Shown piece after piece: positions 45,756 through 56,829 of a DNA stretch of 64,000 nt. The stretch comes from Gavia stellata (lineage: Eukaryota > Chordata > Aves > Gaviiformes > Gaviidae). Position numbers and translations under genes: made by a program. The notes below the pieces were generated by a model. The model had not been told where the DNA came from. It made no database searches and saw only the letters and a program-made list of their open reading frames with translations. The stretch spans positions 434,001 to 498,000 of the forward strand of contig NW_026776913.1 in NCBI RefSeq assembly GCF_030936135.1, read 5' to 3'. Every line of letters starts with the position of its first letter. Position 1 is the stretch's first letter.

Positions 45756-45875
45756 GTCATGTGGAACTGAAAACTTTCCTGACTCTCATCAAGGAAAGAC
45801 CCAGAGGGGAAGGAACTGCAGCATCATTTAGTTTTCCACTCTTCTGAATGGGACTCCAGGGGGTCTCTGCTCTGA

Positions 45876-47066
45876 CCTCCTCCTCACAGCAGAAGCAGCT
45901 ATGGAGTCAGACCATGTTGCTTAAGGCTTTATCCAGTGGAGGCTGAAAGCATCCAAGGACAGAGATGGCACAATGTCTCTGGGAAACCTGCTCTGATGCT
46001 TGGATGCCCTCATGGAGAAAATGTTTTTCCTTATCTCCAGCCTGACTAGTCCTTATTTCAACACTTGACTATTGTTGATTATCCTCCTGCCAAAGGTCAC
46101 GGTGACAAGACTGGTTCCATCTCCCTGAAAACATCCCCACAGTGACTGGCAGGCTGATATTCCTGAGGCCTTCCCTTCTCCAGGCTGAACAAGGACTTGT
46201 CCCTCAGTTCCTCCTCCAATGTAAGTCCTCAAGCCCCTGAGCATCTTGGCGGTCTTCCTCTGAACTCGCTCCCGGCTATCAACATGTTCCTTGCTGTAAT
46301 GGGTTATTTCTGGCCAATAGCCCAGCAGCCAGACAGCCGCTCACTCCCTCCTCCCCTGCCACACATGAGGCCCAGAAATTTACATGGTAGTGTACAGATG
46401 TTCTAATTTGCTTTCTGTCCTCCAGCACCACCAGGGCCATTTACGCAGAGCTGATCCCCAGCCAGGCAGTCCTCAGCCCCTACCACTGCAGGGCGTTAGT
46501 CTGTCCCAGGCACAGGACCTGCCATTTGGCCACCTTCTATCCCATGAAGGTTCTGACAGGACGGTCCTCCCACCTCTCCAGTTTCCCCTCTATGGCATCC
46601 CTAGGGCACAGCAATGGTCCTCCCAATTTAGGGTCATCGACAAACAAGGTGAGAGTTACCTCCTCCAAGTCATAGCTACACGTATTAAACTGCCCAGGTT
46701 CAGCAGAGTCCCCTGTGCTGCCCCACAATGCCCCAGTATGTCCCATTAGCCTCCAGGTAGACTATGACCCCGTCACCACTGCTCTCTCAGCCTGATCATC
46801 CAACTGGTGCTTCACCCATCTGTTTGTCAACCCATCCAGACTGTAAGAACCTAACTTGGGTAGAAGAATATTGAGGGAGACCATGCCACAAGTCTTGCTT
46901 AAGCTGAGGTAAACAACATCTACTGTTCTCCCCTCATGCACAAATGCAGCTACATCATCATGAAGGCAATCAAGTCGGTGAGGCATGATTCACCCTTGGT
47001 GAGTCCATGCTGACTGCTTTTGGACAAATTCTTCTCTTTCAAGGTCCCAGAAATGTCACCCAAGAG
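45876..47066 (-). mobile_element. CR1 LINE, antisense, C copy 2
   Basis: Duplicate of 16740-17930. The minus strand shows EEVTLTLFVDDPKLGG and GRTVDVVYLSLSK, parts of the CR1 reverse transcriptase. Decayed. Confidence 0.8.
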
Positions 47067-47103
47067 GCCTCTAACTGATGGCACACTCCTCACCAAATGA
47101 GTA

Positions 47104-47659
47104 CACCTGTACTTGGCGCTGGTGAGGCCGTACCTTGAATACTGTGTTCAGTTTTGGGCCCCTCACTACAAGAAGGACATTGAGGTGCTGGAGTGTGTCC
47201 AGAGAAGGGCGAGAAAGCTCGTGAGGTGTCTGGAGCACAAGTCTTATGAGGAGCGGCTGAGGGAACTGGGGTTGTTCAGTCTGCAGAAGAGGAGGCTGAG
47301 GGGAGACCTCATCGCTCTCTACAATTACCTGAAAGGGCGTTTCAGAGAGGTGGGTGTTGGCCTCTTCTCCCAAGTGACTAGTGACAGGACAAGAGGAAAT
47401 GGCCTCAAGTTGCACCAGGGGAGGTTTAGACTCGATATTAGAAAAAATTTCTTTACTGAGAGAGTGGTAAGGCAATGGAATAAGCTGCCCAAGGAAGTGC
47501 TGGAGTCACCATCCTTGGAGGTTTTCAAGGAACGTGTGGATGAGGCATTGTGAGACATGGTTTAATGGGCATGGTGGTGTTTGTAGGTTGATGGTTGGAC
47601 TTGATGATCTTACAGGTCTTTTCCAACCTTAGTGATTCTGTGATTCTGTGATTCTGTGA
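47104..47659 (+). mobile_element. CR1 LINE with 3' tail, C copy 2
   Basis: Duplicate of 17968-18524. The 146-codon open frame covers the ORF2 C-terminus; the ATTCTGTG tail ends at 47659. Differs from copy 1 at only a few bases. Confidence 0.92.
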
Positions 47660-48689
47660 AGTGAGCTTGTACAGCCTGGGGTTCCCTGGGCTGCACTTTT
47701 GGCCTCCTTCCAAGAGGGGTGCACCATTGCTTTGTCCTCACTCACAAGAGACCTCTACCAATCCCATGACCTTTCAAAAGGCATATTCCAAGGAAATGCT
47801 GACCTTCCCCTGTAACAACAGGACCACTCTTCTGCCTGTCCTACGCTGTATTTCATTTCTCTGATCTTTCATAGACATTCCCCTGCCCTGATACAAAGAC
47901 CATTTCTAAAGTCGTCGTTTCAGATGCAGACTGCCTGGGCAAAGGCCCTTTCCATTATTCTCCAGTTTTCTCCTTCCCTTTCTCTTTGTTCGTTCTGGTA
48001 CCTCTCGCCTACACTGCTGCTTTGAGCTTCAGGGACTAAAAGCCGGCCTGTCCTTCAGTAGTCTAATTGTCTCTCTTTAAGAGCCAACTCTTTAATTACG
48101 TTGATATTTACTTTTTTGTATCTCCCTATCTAAAGCATTTCTCATGAGATTATCCCTTGTAGAAAGTCAGCCTCATGAGACCTATCTTCTACTTTATGTG
48201 TGGTTGAGGAGTGCGTTTTAATGTTTCTGAAACTTTTCCTTGCTTTCCTTCTCTTTGCTTGCAAAGAGGAACATTCCCTCTGTGCCGGTGTGCAGGCAGT
48301 TCTCTAAGGAAAGCAGGTGGGAGGTGGTGCAATGGCGCTGTAACATTCAGCTCCCAGAGTCCCGAGAAGTCTGACGGAAGGCAAAGTGAGGCAAGTCCCA
48401 GGTGGCCAAGGACAGAAATGGTGGGGCTGGGGAGGTGAGGAGCAAGGGTGTCCATGCAGTGTCAGGCCTCAAGGGACTGCTTTTCCTCCCCGACACTCTG
48501 GGTCAATATCAACTGGAGAATGCTGCTGTCACCTCTTCTTTAAAATGAAAGGAATAAAATGTAACATTTTAAAAAATGTATTTTTTATTAGGGGCACTTT
48601 GAAATCTTCCTCTTTAACTGCACTATGAAATGATTCCAATTAGCTGTACAAGTCTTGAAGACTTGAAGAAAGTGACACGCAGGGAAATA
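47660..48689. other. Intergenic inside C copy 2
   Basis: No gene. Nearly identical to 18525-19559, with a 3-base (CTG) indel near 48015. Confidence 0.5.
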
Positions 48690-49230
48690 GCTCGTTAGGG
48701 CTTTCTGTGTTTTAATGAGCCCCACGGTGTATTTGGGCCTGTAGTCCATGAACCTCTGATGATGAGAGGGATCAAGCCTCTCAAGAAGTCAAAGGCAGAA
48801 GCAAAAGCTGAAGTACCTTGAAGCATTAATGGGTCCCACTGAGGGCCATTACTGACAGAGCCTCCCCAGGGACTCGTTAGAGCCGATAACTGGAGGCTGT
48901 GATTGCAGGGAGGCAAAGGCACTGTGCAGGTGGCTGTAATGCTGAGAAAGCCCTTGGATTGTTAGATGAAGCAGAAAGGCCAAACCCTGAGCCCCAGGCC
49001 CTGGGCAGGCAGAGCTGGTCCCTCACGTGTGGCTCAGGGCTCTTCCTGGGGGCAGGGGGATGTGAGGATGAGCAATGCCAAGTGCAGAAAAACAGCACAA
49101 CACTTCCCGGCCTCCCCAGAAGGGGCGAGGAAGAACCAAAGTCCAGAGCCTCCGGGTTTCTCCTGGTAGGCGTCAGTAGCAGAGGCAACTGCCATAGCCA
49201 AGAGGACAAAGACCTTGGCCCTGTTGGGCT
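48690..49230 (-). repeat. Block E, copy 5 (short form)
   Basis: Partner of 19560-20110. Keeps GGGTCCCACT where copy 3 has a TA run, so copy 5 holds the older state (other E copies read GGGACCC or GGGTCCCAC here). Confidence 0.6.
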
Positions 49231-49400
49231 GGGAATTGGAGTGAGTAACAGGGTAGGAGGAGGAGTTTCTGGTTTGGGGCTTTGGTTTAGAGGTAAGGTT
49301 TGAGGTTAGGGATTAGAGCAGTGGATTCCTGTCAGGGTGAAGGGTGCCATATCAGGGTAGGGTTAGGGCTTCAGGTTACTGCTTAGAAAGAGGGTAAAGG
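49231..49400 (+). repeat. Degenerate GGTTAGGG-like stretch, short copy
   Basis: Matches the second half of 20111-20400. The first half is absent, joined at GGGCTGGGAATTGG. Confidence 0.5.
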
Positions 49401-50230
49401 CCTCACGTGAATGTTTTCTCAGTCAGTATCACAGTGGCATCAGGATTACCCAAACGCATCTTTCCTCTTCAAAACCTTTCATCTTTGTTGGCCAAACCTC
49501 TCTGCCCTCCTCCAAATCTTGTCCCAGCTCCCCCTGACCTCCCCAAATCTGTCATCTTGTTGGGTCCAGCATTGCAATGGCTTTCAAGACCTCAGAGTAT
49601 CTGTCTCCCAACTGCTGGCTGCTCAGACCTGACCTCACAGCCAGCACCCAAGGGGACACAACGTGCTGCTGTGCTGGAGAGGCCTCGTCGCAGTCTGCCC
49701 AGCAGTGTTGAAGGCAGGTGATGCCTTCCACCACCCCTAGGTACTCTGCCTGCCTGCCAGCTCAGGCTCCAGAAGGGCTCCCAGACGTCGTGGGACGCAT
49801 TTCCCACGTGGGTGCTTCAGCTCCAAAGGGCAGCGACCATCTCTTTGTGGGTAACTGAATCCAGCCCTGCATGTAGATTTTTAGGAGAAACTTGACAGCT
49901 CTGCAGAAAAGACCTCAATGTAATAGCTGGAAAAGTCTTCCTTTCCAGCATGGCTGGCTTTTCATGAAATTTCATGATTTTTTTTCATAGTTTTTTATTA
50001 ACAGCAGCAAGAGCATGTACTGGCAAGCTGATTACACGCCCTTGCTCTCTGTTAATTGTTTTATGCAGCCCCTTAGCAAAATAAATTCTCTTATCTTTTG
50101 TTCAATTGGAGAAGCATTGCTCAGAAGAACTACTGTCTTTATATTGGCACATTTCATCTCTCTACTTCTGCCTCTCTCTCTTTTCTCCTTCCTCTGCCTA
50201 TCCTATCTTCATGGAAAAGACTCACTGCAT

Positions 50231-50428
50231 GACAGAATAACTCAGGTTGGAAGAGACTTGACCATTGTCTTGTCCGTCCCTCCTGCTCGAGGCAGGAGAT
50301 GCTCACCCTGATGGCTTTGCCTTGGATATGTCCCTCAGTGACACTCACCATCCCCACTGTCACTAGACACACACAGAGATCAGTTCAAAATCCATCCCTT
50401 GGTCTCTAAAAGGGCATGATGTGACAAG
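50231..50428 (-). mobile_element. CR1 3' end fragment, C copy 2
   Basis: Duplicate of 21243-21440; complemented CR1 3' UTR with worn tail. Confidence 0.55.
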
Positions 50429-50543
50429 GAGGTTTTTGCTCCCAAATCCGTGGATCAATGAGCCCTTTTGGGCTTTTGTTCTTCTTAACACCAGCTTTGG
50501 AAGAAGAGCCAACCGTGCAGGCAGCGTGCAGGGGAGATCCCAT

Positions 50544-50549
50544 TTTATT
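50544..50549 (-). terminator. Candidate polyadenylation signal of the fourth OR14 gene
   Basis: AATAAA in gene orientation, about 236 bases after the stop, the same spacing as at the sister gene. Confidence 0.5.
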
Positions 50550-50784
50550 ACAGAGCTAGTGTGAGAGAGTCAGATATGAGCCAGAGTTACACAAATTTCT
50601 CTGAGGTGTCCAGATGAGAGAGAGCACATTCCTGCCTCAGGTGTAGCGGGACAAATCCAAAGAGTCATGCAGGAAAATGATAGGGAGAAATAACAACAAC
50701 AAAACCAGCAACAGAGTGAATAAACAAAGCTCTAACACATTACAGGATGCACTGGGAATCATGTGTGAAGAGAGAGGGCAGGTC

Positions 50785-51717
50785 TCAGCTGTTGAAAAGT
50801 GTCCGTGAAAACCATTTCTTCATGGCATCCTTGAGCTCCTGGTTCCTCATGCTGTAGATGAGGGGGTTCACTGCTGGAGGCACCACCGAGTACAGAAATG
50901 ACACCACCAGGTCCAGGGATGGGGAAGAGATGGAGGGGGGCTTCAGATTGGCAAACACTCCAGTGCTGATAAACAGGGAGACCACGGCCAGGTGAGGGAG
51001 GCACGTGGAAAAGGCTTTGTGCCATCCCTGCTCGGAAGGGATCCTCAGCACAGCCCTCAAGATCTGCACATAGGACAGCACAATGAAAACAAAACACCCA
51101 AAACTGAAACAAACAGTAACCACAATAAGCCCAACTTCCCTGAGGTAGGAGTCTGAGCAGGAGAGCTTGAGGATCTGTGGGATTTCACAGAAGAACTGGT
51201 CCAAGGCATTGCCTTGGCAGAGTGGTAGTGAAAATGTATTGGCTGTGTGCAGCACAGCATTGAGCAACCCACTGCCCCAGGCAGCTGCTGCCATGTGGAC
51301 ACAAGCTCTGCTGCCCAGGAGGGTCCCGTAGTGCAGGGGTTTGCAGATGGCAGTGTAGCGGTCATAGGCCATGATGGTGAGAAGAGAAAACTCTGCTGCA
51401 ATGAAAAAGAGAAACAGAAAGACCTGTGCAGCACATCCTGAGTAGGAGATGGCCCTGGTATTCCAGAGGGAATTGGCCATGGCTTTGGGGAGAGTGGTGG
51501 AGATGGAGCCCAGGTCGATGAAAGAAAGGTTGAGGAGGAAGAAGTACATGGGGCTGTGGAGGTGGTGGTCGCAGACTATGGCAGTGATGATGAGGCCATT
51601 GCCCAGGAGGGCAGCCAGGTAGATGCCCAGGAAGAGGCAGAAGTGCAAGAGCTGCAGCTCCCGCGTGTCTGCGAATGCCAGGAGGAGGAACTGGGTGATA
51701 GAGCTGCTGTTGGACAT
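50785..51717 (-). CDS. OR14-like olfactory receptor (fourth copy)
   Basis: Intact 310-residue odorant receptor. An in-frame ATG at 51768 lies beyond the predicted acceptor, so the MSNSSS start at 51717 is preferred. Seen: NSS at 3, GNGLI at 40, LHSPMYFFL at 53, Cys95 and Cys177, AYDRYTAIC at 117-125 (Thr after DRY where Ile or Val is usual), KAFSTCLPHL at 234, NPLIYSMRN at 284, tail ending LFNS. It is the duplicate of the gene at 21797 but its N-terminus (ITQFLLLAFADTRE), SYSGC, MAYDRY and LLNAVLHTANTFSLPL match the gene at 8371 instead. The mosaic suggests conversion from a subtype I gene. Confidence 0.94.
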   Translation of the reverse strand: MSNSSSITQFLLLAFADTRELQLLHFCLFLGIYLAALLGNGLIITAIVCDHHLHSPMYFFLLNLSFIDLGSISTTLPKAMANSLWNTRAISYSGCAAQVFLFLFFIAAEFSLLTIMAYDRYTAICKPLHYGTLLGSRACVHMAAAAWGSGLLNAVLHTANTFSLPLCQGNALDQFFCEIPQILKLSCSDSYLREVGLIVVTVCFSFGCFVFIVLSYVQILRAVLRIPSEQGWHKAFSTCLPHLAVVSLFISTGVFANLKPPSISSPSLDLVVSFLYSVVPPAVNPLIYSMRNQELKDAMKKWFSRTLFNS

Positions 51718-51740
51718 TTTCTTCCTCCAGGCATGGGGAC

Positions 51741-52689
51741 CTGTGCAAGGAGAAAAAGGCAGTGACAAGTTGAGAAGGACTTCTCTGATGAAAAACCTAT
51801 GCCATTTCCCATAGAAATCCCCCTCCCTCAGCTGAATGAGGACTGAGTCAGCTCATTCCCCAACCCCACCAACTGAGCGACATGGTGCCTCACAGTTTAA
51901 AAAAAACTGAGGCACCTACCTGCCATGAAGACATACCTGGCGCAGTGTCCCCCCAAACAGAAGCTGACCTTCACCCTCCACACCAACTCCTGAGATTTGA
52001 GAGCACCACAGGCAGGTGTAGAAATACATAATATGTCTGTGGTCTGAAAAACTGAAGCAAGGAGAGAAAGGCAGATGGGCATGCAGTGAAGCCGTCCCCT
52101 TACCCAGCCGTGCTCTCCACCTCACAGATAGCAACACTGCAGGGCACTTGTTTTTAGCATATTTGTTGTGTATCGACTGTAGGACACATGCACTGGTCCT
52201 ACGCTGGAGGTCCAGCTGCTGAGGAGGTGAACAACCCTCTGCAAATGTCCCCAGAGTGATCTGGAGCTGTGATCAGCTCTGACCCACACAGCACCCTCTC
52301 AACAGCAGAAGCACCCTGCCATTGCACTGGTCTCTCCTTCCACCCCCAGCTTCTCCCCACAGCGCCGTGGGGAGCTCCCCGGGCAGGCTGAGTGCTGACC
52401 CTGGCAGGCGGCAGAGTCCCTGCCCCAGCACCCAGCCCCGGGGGTGCAGGGACCCTGCTCGGAAGGACAGCCCTGGGCACCCCTGGCTGCACACCCACCT
52501 TCACACCCTGCAGCCGTCCCTGGCAGAAGGCAGCCCTCATGCCCTGTCCCTCTGATGGTGCAGCAGGGAAGCCCTGCTCTGGAGCACCTCCTGCTCCTCT
52601 ATACAGGAGTGACATTCCTGGGTACCATGCCAGCTTTACGAGAGCCCTCCATGAACTGCAGCTGCATTGCCCTGCACCCAGAGACTTAC
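51741..52689 (-). other. Predicted 5' UTR intron of the fourth OR14 gene
   Basis: Acceptor in gene orientation TTTTTCTCCTTGCACAG, AG at plus 51741-51742. Donor ACG|GTAAGT with GT at plus 52688-52689. Predicted length 949 bases, the shortest of the four because the 428 bp segment and part of B are missing. Confidence 0.48.
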
Positions 52690-52970
52690 CGTGTCAAGGG
52701 CTGTGAAGATTTCTCCTACTTTGCGCTCTCAGCATCCTCCCCCTCCAGACTGCCTTTAAACCCTTCGCTGCCTCACTCTTCTCCCCTCGGTGCCTGCAGG
52801 CAGTGCCCTCAGCCCTGCTGCGCTCTGCAGAGGAGCTGCTCCTGGGCAGAGCTGTCTCTCGGCAGTGATGCCCGCTTGCCATGAGCTCCCTCTGTCCCAG
52901 GAGCCTGGCACAGCCTCGCAGCAGAGGACCATCTCAAGGTGTTTTAATGACCCCTCGGGTGGGTTTGGTG
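52231..52970 (-). promoter_or_regulatory. Block B, copy 4: upstream region of the fourth OR14 gene, truncated
   Basis: From 52231 to about 52590 it follows copy 2; 52600-52675 is different from all other copies; then the donor region (52684-52690) and first-exon part return. Beyond about 52920 it runs into block E, at the same fusion point as copy 3. The CCCNNGGG pair and TAATTA are therefore absent. Confidence 0.5.
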
Positions 52971-52974
52971 CCCA

Positions 52975-54250
52975 GTCCATGAACCTCAGACAGGGAGAGG
53001 GAGTTGAAGAAACCTCTCAAGATGTCAGTGTCTGATGTAATCTCCAACTTTTCTTGGAGTGTTAATGGGTCCCACGGAGGGACATTGCTGACAAAGCCTC
53101 CCCAGGGGCTGCTTAGAGCAGAAAACTCCAGGCAGTGATGACAGGTAGGCAAAGGCAATGTGAAGGAAGAGATTCTGAGTAACCCTGGATGTGTTACCTA
53201 AAGGCAAAGGGCCAAGCTCTGACCCCCAGCCCCTGGGAAGGGAGATCCGGTCCCTCACACATTGCTCAGGCCTGTTTCTTGGGGGATGTGATGTGGGGAT
53301 GGGCAATGCCCAGGGCAGGACTATGGTACGATACCTCCCAGGCTCCCAGGTGGGGAAGGGGAGGCAATGAGCCCCGAGTGCTGTAAGGACAAGGTGCTTC
53401 CTCATGGGTGTCAGTGGCAGAGACAACAGCCACAGCCGAGGAGGGAAAGAGCTGATCTCTCTTGGGGGCTTTTCTGACTTTCTCCATCCCTCTCTCATCT
53501 CCACCATTGGCTGTCCTACAGTCTCCCACACCTGCACCTCTTTCTCTGCAGGCTGTAGACATCCACCCTGTTACCCCACCTGGCTCTCACCTGAGCATCT
53601 TCCTTTACTGATATCTCTCCATCCTTCCTCGTTGTCCCTTGCAACACAAAGCCTTGGGTTGATCCAGTCTCCCTCTGGGTGACTTCTTACACCACAGCAC
53701 CGCCCTTCGAGTGACATTTCTCTTTCCTTGTGTCCAGTCTGGACCTCTCCAGCTGCACTTTGTTCTATAAGTTCTTTCTCATGCCATTTCCCACTACGAA
53801 CAAAAGCTCCATCATCTCTGAAACCTCCTTTCAAGCAGTTTCAGGCTAATCCTATACTGCCCTGAGCCTCTCTGCCACTGGGTCAATGCTGCCCAGGTCC
53901 CTCAGCCGCCCCACAAAGGTCACGTGCACCCGGTCCTGAACCCCATCTTGGCAGACCTGCACTCGACAGTCTCTAGTTCCTCCTGACTTCTCCAAATTGG
54001 GGAGCCACCCACTGGGACACACCCATGTGTGTGGAGCCACACCAGTGCTGAGTCAAGGGGGATGATCACTCAAGTTGTCTGGGTGGCCCACACTCCTCCT
54101 AACACAGCCCCACGTGCAGCTGCCCTTGTTCATAGGGACCATACGCTACTGGTTGTAGGGCATCCCTCGTAGTGCCCAGGCCCTTCTCCTCAGCTGCTCA
54201 CGTCCCAGCCTGTCCTAATGTATGGGGTTATTCTCCCCACGCCCCGCACC
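52975..54250 (-). repeat. Block E, copy 6, upstream of the mirrored OR pseudogene
   Basis: Mirror of 33880-35170 with the same landmarks, including the sequence around 53996-54036 that reappears inside the damaged OR at 56456-56496. Confidence 0.65.
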
Positions 54251-54270
54251 ACTGCAGCTCGGATGCAGAA

Positions 54271-54796
54271 ATGTTGAACCATACGACTGTCACAGAGTTC
54301 CTTCTCTTGGGCTTCCCCTCCCTCCACCATCAGGAGCGCCTCATGGCAATCGCTCTCCTGCCTTCGTACCTGGTGATCTTAGGGACAAACCTGCCGATCA
54401 TCCCCTCGTTCTTGCTGAAAGAGACCTCCACAGTCCCACATACTTTTCCCTCTGTAACCTCTCCTGTTTGGAGGTTTTCATCACCATATCCATCATACCC
54501 AAAGCCATAGGAACCTTGCTGATGGGCAGTAAAACCATTTCCTGCCCAGGCTGATTAGCTCAGTGCTACTTCTGCTCCCTTCTGGGCTGCGTCTTCATGT
54601 ATGTCCAGCCTTCAAGTCACCACATTTCCTGAAACAAGGCAGTGGCCCTTCTCAACACACTGCCAACTCCTTTGCTGAGTCCCTTTGTTTTCAGCCTCAG
54701 GAACCAGCTGATGAAAGATGCTCTCAAGGCAGGTTTCAAGAGAAGTGGGATAATCTTCAGAAACCGCTTTTCCACCTCAGAAGAGGTGTCGTAAGT
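54271..54796 (+). pseudogene. Olfactory receptor pseudogene, OR6/OR10-like, internally deleted (mirror)
   Basis: Mirror of 33349-33872. The start ATG at 54271 gives MLNHTTVTEFLLLGFPSLHH; then, in another frame, ERDLHSPTYFSLCNLS and FITISIIPKAIG; then the C-terminal FSLRNQLMKDALKAGF ending at the TAA at 54794. It shares the frame change and the large TM4-TM6 deletion with the left copy, so the gene was dead before the P2 duplication. It has in addition its own stop (CPG-stop) near 54551. Confidence 0.8.
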
Positions 54797-56455
54797 GGAT
54801 TTTGAAAGGGGAGAGGGGTGGGGAGGGCAAACACATGGTTATGATGCATCTGCAGAAATGTGACCGTTCTTTCTTAGCAGTGTAAGATCTCCTTAATCGA
54901 ATATCACACCAGACTCTCTTCTGCAACACGACATCATAAGACGACCCTGCATAGCAATGCCTTTCAAATGACCTACAAGCACTTTACAAACCCTGGTGAA
55001 TACCACAGTGGCATTTCCTAAGCGTGCAAACCAAGACAGAAAGCAACAAGCACAGGACTTCATCCCTCCATGGCACACCCAATTGTCAACAAGCTTCACC
55101 CTCCTCCAGTTCTCATGGAACTGCACCTTGCTCCTAAATCTGGTTTCCTGATTATTTTGGTGGCAGATCTTTGCTGAACCTCTTAGTCTTTAGGAAATGA
55201 CAGAAAATAGGTGGAACACAATGAAGAGAACAAAAACAGCTTGCTTTCTGGACCAAGTGGCACTTACATCTCTGTTAACCTCCTGGTCAGAACAAAAACA
55301 TGCCTGAAATTCAGTCCAGTTGAACTGTTGAGAATGACCTCTAATTTGGTCCAGAATCTAGAATATTGGTCAGGAATGTAGGTTTGAATAACAGTGCACC
55401 TGTCTCCAGATCACTCATGTTTGGTGAAATAAATGTCCATTCCTTGACACAATGCTCCCAGAGCCAATACTTCAGCTAATCCAGCACATTCAGTGGAATT
55501 AGCTTGTTCAGACATAGACTTTTATAACTTTAATGTCTAAAAAGATGAGTTCATTCTCTGGCCTCCTTTGATAGTGGGGAAGGATCAGCACTCTAGAGGG
55601 TGATATCATCTCCTCCTACAGTGGTCTTCAGGAGAACTGTACTGAGCATCGACTTGGCAGCTTAGTTTTCCCATAGGTAATGCCAAGTGCCCTGAGCCAC
55701 ATACCGGGCAACGTGTGGTCGTTTGCACAAGGGAGGGACTCTTGCTCAGCGGGGCCCTCCTTTGAAGACATGAGGGTTACAACTGTGCCTTAAAGTCTCT
55801 CCAAAATTAAAAGGAAACCTCTCCTCTTCTCTAATCCCTGTCACAGTGTTGCCATTTAGTGCCAGTGGCTCTTTGCACAGTGGCAGCTATGAAGTGAGAC
55901 CATGTGTCTTGGTACAGTCCTGTCCTGCCTGTCTTCTCATTCCAGCTCCTCTTCCCTTAGATACCCTCTCTGTGTCCTTGACACTGCTGAACCCAGATAC
56001 AGGCAGCGTGGTGGTCAGTGCAGTCAGAGCTGTGGGGCATACGCTAATGGGCACTCACACACCTCAGTGGACAGGCAGAGGTTGGGGCAGAGTGTATGGG
56101 GCCAGGCTGCCAAGATATGTCCCTTATGTTCTCAACTCTCTTAATCTCTCGCTGTCTCTTTCTCCATCTTGCTCGTATCTTAGGGATCCATCTCAATCCC
56201 TCAGCTCTCTCACAGTTGTCTCTCAGTCATCTACATGGGATGTGATTTACAGCGAGCAGTGAATCTGAGGCACCCTCCCCATGGAAGCACCTTCAGGACC
56301 AAGGCACCCCAGTGTAGGTGGGGTGAATCACTGAGTAAAAGGGCTCCTCCATTCCAGGAGCTCTCTGGGCTGTCTAGGTGACTGCCTCGGCCATCTCCAA
56401 CTCACGGTAAAGATAGGAAGTTTGAGACAGGGAATCATCAGGGACTTGTGCCAAA
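54797..56455. other. Intergenic, mirror of 31715-33348
   Basis: No gene seen; matches the left arm closely up to about 56425. Confidence 0.5.
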
Positions 56456-56829
56456 TTGGGGAGCCACCCACTGGGACACACCCATGTGTGTGGAGCCTTC
56501 CCATTTGGACTCACGCTGGTATCCTACATCTGCATCAGAGCTGCAGTCCTGGGGATCCCAACCACCATGGGGAGGCAGAAGGCCTTCTCCACCTGCTCCT
56601 CTCACCTCATCGTGGTGACTGTTTTCTATGGCACCCTCGTCCTTGTCTATATGACACCAGGACAGCCTCCCTGAGGCAGCTCCATAAAGTCCTCTCCTTT
56701 TTCTACACCATCCTCACGCCCCTGGTCAATCCACTCTTCTGCAGCCTGCGGAACAGGGAGGTCAAGGGGGCTCTTGGAAATGCACTCAGAAAAACTGTGG
56801 CCTGCATTGAGAGCTCATACATGTTGTGA
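56456..56829 (+). pseudogene. Olfactory receptor pseudogene, C-terminal third only (mirror of 30268-31246)
   Basis: From about 56496: FPFGLTLVSYICIRAAVLG, GRQKAFSTCSSHLIVV, then a one-base frame change after VYMTP, then TASLRQLHKVLSFFYTIL, TPLVNPLFCSLRN and a tail ending SYML. TM1 to mid TM5 are absent. In their place, 56456-56496 repeats a stretch of block E from 53996-54036, a templated filler at a deletion joint. NPLFC replaces the usual NPLIY. Confidence 0.82.

Larger units (their letters stand above)
45371..52600 (+). repeat. Direct duplication C, copy 2
   Basis: Partner of 16235-24600. The left edge is sharp: the shared sequence starts at TCGTGGTGCCTCC. The content and order are the same, minus about 130 bp near 49230 and the 428 bp segment before block B. 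It lies inside the P2 spacer, while copy 1 lies outside the left arm. Confidence 0.88.
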
